Assembly (NCBI RefSeq): GCF_001620065.1 | Contig: NZ_LQGV01000003.1 | Coordinates: forward strand, 1 to 64,000 | Source of the DNA: Microbacterium sp. TNHR37B | GTDB taxonomy: Bacteria; Actinomycetota; Actinomycetes; Actinomycetales; Microbacteriaceae | Length of the DNA: 64,000 bases | Direction: 5' to 3' | Part shown: positions 58,478 through 64,000 of the stretch, one piece after another | Position numbering within the stretch: position 1 is the first letter of the stretch | Layout of the letters: each line of letters starts with the position of its first letter | Position numbers and translations under genes: made by a program | Notes under the pieces: generated by a model | Told to the model about the DNA's origin: nothing | Database searches by the model: none | The model's input: only the letters and a program-made list of their open reading frames with translations

Positions 58478-60145
58478 TCACATGCGTTCGGGCGCGCTGA
58501 CGCCGAGGAGGCCGAGACCATTGCGCAGTACCTGACCGGTCGCATCGTTGAGCCAGAGGCGCGTCCGATGCAGGTCGGTCACCTCTTCGTCGCCCAGCGG
58601 GGTGACGCGGCAGTTGTCGTACCACCGGTGGTAGAGGGCGGCGAGCTCCTCGAGGTAGCGCGCGACCCGGTGCGGCTCACGGACCTCGGCGGCGAAGGCC
58701 ACGATCCGCGGGAACTCCTGAAGGGCACCCAGGAGCGCCGACTCGGTCTCGTGCTCCAGCTGCTCCGGGGCGAAGGCCTCACGGGTGACCCCGGCCGCTG
58801 CGGCATTGCGTGCCACGTTGTGGGTCCGCGCGTGGGCGTACTGCACGTAGAAGACGGGGTTGTCGTTCGTGCGCTTGGTGAGGATCTCGGGGTCGAGCGT
58901 CAACGGCGAATCGGCGGGGTAACGGGCCAGCGAGTAGCGGAGGGCGTCGGTGCCCAGCCAGTCCCGCAGGTCGTCGAGCTCGATGATGTTGCCCGCGCGC
59001 TTGGACAGCCGCGCGCCGTTGACCGACACCAGCTGCCCGATGAGCACCTCGATATCGCGTTCCGGATCGTCGCCGGCCGCGCCCGCGAGGGCCTTGAGCC
59101 GGTGGACGTAGCCGTGGTGGTCGGCGCCGAGGAGGTAGATCTTGTGGGCGAATCCTCGGTCGCTCTTGTTCAAGTAGTAGGCGGCATCGGCGGCGAAGTA
59201 GGTGTACTCGCCGTTGGACCGACGGATCACACGGTCCTTGTCGTCGCCGAACTCCGTCGTGCGCACCCAGACGGCGCCGTCCTGATCGAAGACATGCCCC
59301 TGCTCGCGAAGCCGGTCGACCGCTTCGTCCACGAGACTCGGTCCCCCGTCGGCACCCGGGGCGTGTAGCGTGCGCTCGCTGAAGAAGACGTCGAAGTGGA
59401 CGTTGAACTTCTCGAGCGACGACTGGAGCTCGCCGAGCTGGAACTCGTACGCGCGGTCGCGCGCGGTGACCAGCTGCGCGTCGGCGTCGAGGTCGAGGAT
59501 GTCGGGGACGGCGGCGCGCACACGCTCGGCGAGATCCCCGATGTAGGAGCCGGCGTACCCGTCCTCCGGGGCCGGTTCACCCTTGATCGCGGCCAGCACC
59601 GAGCGTCCGAAGCGCTCCATCTGCGCGCCCGCGTCGTTGATGTAGAACTCCCGCACGAGCGTCGCGCCGCTGGCGAGGAGCACACGCGCGATCGCGTCGC
59701 CGACGGCCGCCCAGCGGGTATGCCCGATGTGCATCGGTCCGGTCGGGTTGGCGCTGACGAACTCGAGGTTGATCGTCTGGCCCCGCTGGCTGTCGTTGGT
59801 GCCGAAAGCCGCGCCGGCCTCGACGATCGTCTTCGCGAGAGCTCCCGCAGCGGCCGCGTCGAGGCGGATGTTGATGAACCCGGGCCCGGCGACCTCCACG
59901 CTCGCGATGCCGTCCACCGCGGCGAGCGCCTCGGCGATCTCCGCCGCGAACTCCCGCGGATTGGCGCCGACGAGCTTGCTGAGCTTCAGCGCCGCGTTGG
60001 AGGCCCAGTCGCCGTGAGCCCGGTTCTTCGGCCGCTCCAGCACGAAGTCGGCTGCCGTCAGCCCCTCACTCGCCCCGGGTCGTCGCGCGTCGGCGAGCGG
60101 GGCGACGACGGCGAGCAGGGCGTGGGCGAGGGCATCGGGATTCAT
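58478..60145 (-). CDS. argS: Arginyl-tRNA synthetase
   Basis: This class I synthetase charges tRNA-Arg. The 555-residue product has HIGH in [15 protein letters not shown] (about residue 132) and the KMSKS-like [18 protein letters not shown] (about 385). The C-terminal DALR anticodon-binding domain ends [10 protein letters not shown]. It heads the lysA-hom-thrB string. A tRNA-Arg(CCG) gene lies 2 kb away. Confidence 0.96.
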   Translation of the reverse strand: MNPDALAHALLAVVAPLADARRPGASEGLTAADFVLERPKNRAHGDWASNAALKLSKLVGANPREFAAEIAEALAAVDGIASVEVAGPGFINIRLDAAAAGALAKTIVEAGAAFGTNDSQRGQTINLEFVSANPTGPMHIGHTRWAAVGDAIARVLLASGATLVREFYINDAGAQMERFGRSVLAAIKGEPAPEDGYAGSYIGDLAERVRAAVPDILDLDADAQLVTARDRAYEFQLGELQSSLEKFNVHFDVFFSERTLHAPGADGGPSLVDEAVDRLREQGHVFDQDGAVWVRTTEFGDDKDRVIRRSNGEYTYFAADAAYYLNKSDRGFAHKIYLLGADHHGYVHRLKALAGAAGDDPERDIEVLIGQLVSVNGARLSKRAGNIIELDDLRDWLGTDALRYSLARYPADSPLTLDPEILTKRTNDNPVFYVQYAHARTHNVARNAAAAGVTREAFAPEQLEHETESALLGALQEFPRIVAFAAEVREPHRVARYLEELAALYHRWYDNCRVTPLGDEEVTDLHRTRLWLNDATGQVLRNGLGLLGVSAPERM

Positions 60146-60184
60146 AACCCGTCAATCCTACGGTCCCGCCCCCGCCTCCCCCGT

Positions 60185-60262
60185 CGAGAGCACATGCTGT
60201 CGCCGAGCGGATACCTTCCGGACGGCGTGAACGTGTGCGCTCGGCGAGAGCATGTGCTCTCG
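60185..60262. repeat. Long imperfect inverted repeat between argS and the transglutaminase gene
   Basis: A 25-nt arm (60185-60209) and its near-exact reverse complement (60238-60262, one mismatch) flank a 28-nt spacer. The right arm also contains its own palindrome, GCGAGAGCA-TG-TGCTCTCGC, so the element has two nested levels of symmetry. The shape recalls REP/BIME elements; it could also terminate the transglutaminase transcript. Confidence 0.8.
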
Positions 60263-60288
60263 CGATCCGAAGCGAGGGCGCCGGGCGC

Positions 60289-61149
60289 TCAGGCGAGTTG
60301 GACGAGCGTGGCGAGGTCGTCGCGGGCGGGATCGGCGGCGGCGTCCGCCTCCTCCTGCGCGACGAGGTCGACGGCGGCTCCGGGTACGACACAGGCGTCC
60401 ACCCGCATCCGCTGCAACCCCACGTGGCCGCCGTGGTAGCTGAGGAACGCGCAGTCGGCGGCATCGCGACCGGTGGCGATCCGCACGAGCGACCGGCGGT
60501 TGGCCAGTCGCGTCGCATCGATGACGTACCAGCTCCCGTCGTGGTAGGCCTCGGCGACCGCGTGGAAGTCCATCGGACGCAGGCCCGGCGCGTAGCAGGC
60601 GGCGTAGCGGGCCGGCATGTCCATCGCGCGCAGGAGCGCGATCACGACGTGGGCGTAGTCGCGGCACACCCCCTGGCCCGTCATGAGCGTCGTCACAGCC
60701 GAGTCGGTGCCCTGGCTCAGCCCCGGAGTGTAGGTGGTGCTCGCAGCGACGAACTCTCCGACCGCGAGGATGAGATCGACCCCCGAGAGCCCGCGGAACT
60801 GACGCCGCGCCTGCGAGAACACCTCGTCGGACTGGCAGTACCGACTGGGACGCAAGTAGGTGATCGCCTCCAGGTCGCTCGTCGCTCGCACCGGCGCGGG
60901 CCCGTCGATCGCGGCCTGATAGCGCACGCGCATGAGGCCGGCCTCGCCTTGGAGCCGGTGCAAGCGACTCCCGGACTGATCCACGATCTCGGTCGGGGTG
61001 TACACCCGCTCGACCTGCCCCGCATCGACCTGGACGAAGCTCAGTTCCTCCCTCGCGACGGGGGTCGGCTGGGCAGCGGCGATCTGGAAAATGAGGTCGA
61101 CGGACGAGCCGAGCTCGAGGTCCAGTTCCGCCGTCACGATGCGATGCAC
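60289..61149 (-). CDS. Transglutaminase-like family protein
   Basis: The 286-residue protein has the papain-like triad of bacterial transglutaminase-like proteins: Cys in MTGQGVCRDYAHVVIALLRA (about residue 172), His in DFHAVAEAYHDGSWYVID and the following Asp. The N-terminal beta-domain (VHRIVTAELDLELGSSVDLIFQIAAAQ) is typical of this predicted peptidase or amidase group. I chose the GTG at 61149 because GAGGAT precedes it. It is cytosolic, with no signal peptide. The substrate is unknown. Confidence 0.85.
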   Translation of the reverse strand: MHRIVTAELDLELGSSVDLIFQIAAAQPTPVAREELSFVQVDAGQVERVYTPTEIVDQSGSRLHRLQGEAGLMRVRYQAAIDGPAPVRATSDLEAITYLRPSRYCQSDEVFSQARRQFRGLSGVDLILAVGEFVAASTTYTPGLSQGTDSAVTTLMTGQGVCRDYAHVVIALLRAMDMPARYAACYAPGLRPMDFHAVAEAYHDGSWYVIDATRLANRRSLVRIATGRDAADCAFLSYHGGHVGLQRMRVDACVVPGAAVDLVAQEEADAAADPARDDLATLVQLA

Positions 61150-61238
61150 CGGGATATCCTCGCACGCTCCGAACCACCGCGGATCCGCTGTCGCACCGGG
61201 CCGGAAACCCGCGGTACCGGGGCGGGGCAGCGGTGACG

Positions 61239-61244
61239 TACGCT
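61239..61244 (+). promoter_or_regulatory. -10 element of the SGNH hydrolase gene
   Basis: TACGCT ends seven bases before the ATG at 61251, consistent with a leaderless message. Confidence 0.45.
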
Positions 61245-61250
61245 CATGGC

Positions 61251-62009
61251 ATGGGTGCACCCGAGCGCCTCGTCGCACGCCCGTCATTGTGGACGATCAT
61301 CGCCGCCGTCGCGGCGGTCATCGTCGTGTCCGTCGTGGCTTTCTGGGGGCCCTGGGCGACCCCCGCCGCGACGGTCGCCGCCGGCGAGGACGAAGCGGTC
61401 GTCGCGGCGCCACCCTCTCCCCTGGATCTGCCCGAGAACGCGCGCGTCCTCATCTTCGGCGACTCGTGGACCTGGGGCGAGGCGGCAGCACCCGGCAAGG
61501 GCTACGCGTACGAGGTCGCCGACGTGACGGGGTGGACGACCATCGTCGACGGCGTCCGCGGGAGCGGCTATCTTCGCCCGGGCATCGACGGCGCCGACTT
61601 CGGCACCCGGATCGCCCAGCTCGACCGGTGGCTTGCTCCGGACCTCATCGTCGTACAGGGATCCATCAACGACCGCCGTCTGTACCCGCAGAACTATCGC
61701 GAGGCCGTCGAGCGCGCGTGGGACCGCCTCGCCGACATCTTCCCGGACGCGCAGATCGTGATCCTCGGCCCGGCACCGCAAGTGCTTCCGGTGGAAGAGG
61801 CGACAGCCCTGATCGACGCCGACCTCGCCGACCTGGCGGCCCGTCGCGGATGGTGGTACATCTCTCCGATCGCGGAGAACTGGATCACCGCCGCCGACTA
61901 CCGCGACATCATCGACACGAGCGCGGTCGGCCGCGATCATCCCTCGACCGCCGGGCACCGCTACCTTGCGGAGCGTCTGGCCGCGGCGGTGGCTGCCCTG
62001 TCTCGGTGA
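61251..62009 (+). CDS. SGNH/GDSL hydrolase, membrane-anchored
   Basis: The 252-residue protein has one N-terminal membrane helix (about residues 15-38) and an extracellular SGNH domain. Block I is FGDSWTWGEAA with the catalytic Ser, block III is VQGSINDRR and block V is DHPSTAGHRYLAE with the Asp/His pair. It probably deacylates or deacetylates an envelope glycan or lipid. The ATG at 61251 is preferred over the GTG at 61233, because the -10 hexamer lies between them. Confidence 0.85.
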   Translation: MGAPERLVARPSLWTIIAAVAAVIVVSVVAFWGPWATPAATVAAGEDEAVVAAPPSPLDLPENARVLIFGDSWTWGEAAAPGKGYAYEVADVTGWTTIVDGVRGSGYLRPGIDGADFGTRIAQLDRWLAPDLIVVQGSINDRRLYPQNYREAVERAWDRLADIFPDAQIVILGPAPQVLPVEEATALIDADLADLAARRGWWYISPIAENWITAADYRDIIDTSAVGRDHPSTAGHRYLAERLAAAVAALSR

Positions 62010-62025
62010 TAACCTCGATCAGTAC

Positions 62026-62098
62026 GCCTCCGTAGCTCAGGGGATAGAGCGTTGGTTTCCGGTACCAAAGGTCGCAGGTTCGATTCCTGTCGGGGGCA
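62026..62098 (+). tRNA. tRNA-Arg, anticodon CCG
   Basis: A 73-nt cloverleaf is readable. The acceptor GCCTCCG pairs with CGGGGGC (one U-G), the D-arm contains AGCTCAGGGGATAGAGC, and the anticodon stem TTGGT/ACCAA has loop TTCCGGT with anticodon CCG. The T-arm is GCAGG-TTCGATT-CCTGT and the discriminator is A. CCA is not encoded. It reads the CGG codon. Confidence 0.95.
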
Positions 62099-62153
62099 CA
62101 GTGGGTTGTGCGCGGAACGGGTGTGAACTCGTACGCGGAACCTGATGCCATGA

Positions 62154-62184
62154 GAGAAGCCGCCTGAGGTCCGGGCGGCTTCTC
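62154..62184. terminator. Hairpin between tRNA-Arg and the anti-sigma-like gene
   Basis: Perfect 11-bp arms GAGAAGCCGCC and GGCGGCTTCTC surround a 9-nt loop. It lies 56 bp after the tRNA and 20 bp before the end of the convergent gene, so it can serve both. The T-tract is missing. Confidence 0.75.
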
Positions 62185-62203
62185 GCATTGTGCGGCGACG
62201 CGG

Positions 62204-63397
62204 TCAGCGGGCGTCGAGCAGCTCCGCCGCCACCTCCCGCAGGTCGCGGGCGAGTTCACGGGACTCGAGGACGACGATGCTCTCGCCGTCCCTCAGGAGC
62301 AGGCGCGTCAGAGGGTCTCCCGTGCCGACCTGGCCGACCTCGTCCTCCCGATCGTCGATGACGGCGTCCTCCGCCCCCGCGACCGTCGTGTCCACGGCCG
62401 TCGGGGCGAGCTCCTGGACGAGGCGGTCCCATCCCGCCGCCCCACCCGGGTAGATGGTCACCCAGAGCGCGGGGAAGGATGACGCCGTCGTGGGGTCGAC
62501 GTCCTTGCTCCAGACGCACGGACCGATGACCGACCCCGCCGCGACCGCAATCTCGTGCAGCGGGTCGGGGCTCGATCCGTCGACGCCGGGGAGACCCTCT
62601 CCGGGAGCACCGCCCAGCGCCGACGGGAGATCGATCGCCGCCGCGACGTCATCGCAGCCTGCAAAGCCGTCCCACCCTGTTCGGTCACCCGGTACACCCG
62701 GGGCCAGGTCGGGGAGGCCCGCCTCGATCACGTCGGCGACCTGATCGGTGAGCCCCTCGGGGACATCCTGGCCGTAGGTCGTCGCGCCGGGGCTCACTGT
62801 CACGAGAGCCCACAGGTCATCCGTGGCACGGGCGACGCGGCAGCCGTAACCGTCGTAGCCGATCGACTCGCACTGTTGCGCCGCGTACCGCTCTTCGAGC
62901 GCAGCCGGCACGACCTCGACGGGGAAGAGGTCCACCTGCACCTGCCAGCTCCCGGTCCATCGGCAGCTCACGGCGCCAAGGGTGTGCAGGGACGTCGTGG
63001 TGACGTCTTCCACGGCGCCTTGTCCGATGGCGGCGGGCAGCCCGGCGGAGGGAATGACGTCATCGCACGAGCCTCCGGCGACGGCAACCGGTGTCTGCGG
63101 AAGCGGCGGTGGCGGTGCGGTCGGCGGCGGCGTGGTCGGCGACGGTGTCGCGGTCGGTGTGGGGGCCGCACTGACCGTTGCCGTCGGGCTCGGCGTCTGC
63201 GCGATGTTCGGCGGCGCCGGACGGTAGAGCGCCAGCGCCGATACACCCACGACGATCGCGACAGCCGCGGTCGCACCCGCGGCAGCTATCAGACGCGCCC
63301 TCCGCGCCCTCCGCGCGCTGAGCGAGCGCGCTCCCGCCATGATGCGGGAACGGAGCTCGATCTGCTCCGCCGGGTCGAGTTCCTCGTTCAGACCCAT
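62204..63397 (-). CDS. Anti-sigma-like membrane protein with exported Cys-module domain (family member C)
   Basis: The 397-residue protein has a short cytosolic N-terminus (MGLNEELDPAEQIELRSRIM), a membrane helix (about residues 36-58) and a Pro/Thr-rich extracellular linker (about 62-105). Two modules follow: CDDVIPSAGLPAAIG, GAVSCRW and CESIGYDGYGCRVARATDDLWALV; then GCDDVAAAI, GPCVWSKD and VTIYPGGAAGWD. The layout matches the lipoproteins at 7 kb and 11.7 kb. It overlaps the ECF sigma gene by 10 bp with GGAGGAG before its ATG, typical of sigma/anti-sigma pairs. No ZAS-type His/Cys motif is visible, so the anti-sigma role is inferred from context. Confidence 0.72.
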   Translation of the reverse strand: MGLNEELDPAEQIELRSRIMAGARSLSARRARRARLIAAAGATAAVAIVVGVSALALYRPAPPNIAQTPSPTATVSAAPTPTATPSPTTPPPTAPPPPLPQTPVAVAGGSCDDVIPSAGLPAAIGQGAVEDVTTTSLHTLGAVSCRWTGSWQVQVDLFPVEVVPAALEERYAAQQCESIGYDGYGCRVARATDDLWALVTVSPGATTYGQDVPEGLTDQVADVIEAGLPDLAPGVPGDRTGWDGFAGCDDVAAAIDLPSALGGAPGEGLPGVDGSSPDPLHEIAVAAGSVIGPCVWSKDVDPTTASSFPALWVTIYPGGAAGWDRLVQELAPTAVDTTVAGAEDAVIDDREDEVGQVGTGDPLTRLLLRDGESIVVLESRELARDLREVAAELLDAR

Positions 63398-63921
63398 GTC
63401 TCCTCCATCGTGGTGAGTTCGTCGCGCAGTTTCGCCTTGGCCCGGGACAGACGTGATTTGACCGTTCCCGGTGGGATGCCGAGGATCTCCGCGGTCTCGC
63501 GCTCCGCGTAGCCCTCGAGAATCGCGAGCACCACGACGTGCTGCTCGGCCGCAGGAAGCCGTTTCAACGCCGCCAGCACACCCGTCTCATCGGAGGAGAC
63601 CACCTCCCGCGCGCCGTGAGCGACGGGCACGCGGGCGACGAGCGACCGATACCGCCTTCGCGAGCGCTCGAGGTTGCGTGCGGCGTTGCCGACGGTCACC
63701 AGCAGCCACGGCAAGGGCGACCCATCGACCAGACGCACACGACGGCGGTGGCGCCACAGCTCGAAGAAGGCGATCGTGACGGCGTCCTTCGCGTCCTCTC
63801 GGTCGTTGAGCAACCGCCGGGCATGAGCGAAGAGCCTGGTGCGGTGGCGGTCGAAGAGGGCCCCGAGCGCAGCCTCGTCATCAACGAGCACGCGGCGCCA
63901 GTCTGAGGAATCGTCATCCAT
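63388..63921 (-). CDS. ECF-type RNA polymerase sigma factor
   Basis: The 177-residue protein carries sigma region 2 (LGALFDRHRTRLFAHARRLLNDREDAKDAVTIAFFELWRH) and region 4 (LKRLPAAEQHVVVLAILEGYAERETAEILGIPPGTVKSRLSRAKAKL). It directs polymerase to promoters of a specific stress or envelope response, normally restrained by the product of the next gene. ATG at 63921 or GTG at 63924 may be the start. The upstream 75 bp contain a GTGAACC (plus-strand 63955 region) that could be part of an autoregulated promoter. Confidence 0.9.
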   Translation of the reverse strand: MDDDSSDWRRVLVDDEAALGALFDRHRTRLFAHARRLLNDREDAKDAVTIAFFELWRHRRRVRLVDGSPLPWLLVTVGNAARNLERSRRRYRSLVARVPVAHGAREVVSSDETGVLAALKRLPAAEQHVVVLAILEGYAERETAEILGIPPGTVKSRLSRAKAKLRDELTTMEETWV

Positions 63922-64000
63922 CACACCTTGTATTGTCCGGCGGCGCCCGATCGGTTCACGCCGGGCACGGGGTGCCTGATCGGGGCGAACGAGGCGCTTC

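Noticed and set aside
63100..63220. A direct-repeat array of short Thr/Pro-coding units
   Set aside because: It encodes the low-complexity extracellular linker of the anti-sigma-like protein and is not an independent repeat element.

Overview
The window looks like a chromosomal segment from a high-GC Gram-positive actinobacterium, most likely Microbacteriaceae and probably Microbacterium or a close relative. The evidence is the very high GC content, frequent GTG/TTG starts, many apparently leaderless genes, the gene order argS / DUF2993 / lysA / hom / thrB / rho / prfA / prmC / ywlC / wecA / atpIBEFHAGDC, and the order dxr / rseP / ispG / proS / nusA / ylxR / infB. The genus is an inference, as no 16S or marker search was possible. 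I saw no prophage, insertion sequence or CRISPR array. No intergenic gap exceeds 300 bp.

Positions 1-28000 hold the minus-strand backbone dxr, rseP, ispG, proS, nusA, ylxR and infB (3'-truncated at the window edge), interrupted by mostly plus-strand cargo. The cargo includes a DUF1206 protein, a LOG-family protein, an FMN-binding split-barrel protein, an acetate-transporter-like protein, a secreted lipoprotein, a frameshifted RNB-type ribonuclease, pyroglutamyl peptidase, ACC deaminase, a second lipoprotein, an Lrp regulator divergent from a Cys/Met PLP enzyme, a fused TrpEG behind a complete trp attenuator, a YcnI copper pair, a MurE-like ligase and a pflBA pair with twin operators.

Positions 28000-36900 carry an FKBP lipoprotein (just upstream), a PlsC acyltransferase, OsmC, an asparaginase, alanine dehydrogenase, an orphan EccC/FtsK-like ATPase next to a PP2C phosphatase, a DUF4870 membrane protein and YaaA.

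Positions 36900-60150 hold the core minus-strand block: the ATP synthase operon with wecA, the tRNA-modification gene ywlC, prmC/prfA (translation termination), rho, and the Asp-family amino-acid genes thrB, hom and lysA with argS. A plus-strand cysteine module (two cysK paralogues and cysE) sits between prmC and prfA.

Positions 60150-64000 carry a long imperfect inverted repeat, a transglutaminase-like protein, an SGNH hydrolase, tRNA-Arg(CCG), and an ECF sigma factor translationally coupled to a membrane anti-sigma-like protein. The exported part of that protein resembles the two lipoproteins at about 7 kb and 11.7 kb.

The most interesting items are the leaderless Trp-Trp leader peptide with mutually exclusive hairpins before trpEG, the paired 17-bp operators before pflB, the three-member exported Cys-module family linked to a sigma factor, the RNB frameshift exactly at its most conserved motif, and an epsilon subunit reduced to its beta-barrel.
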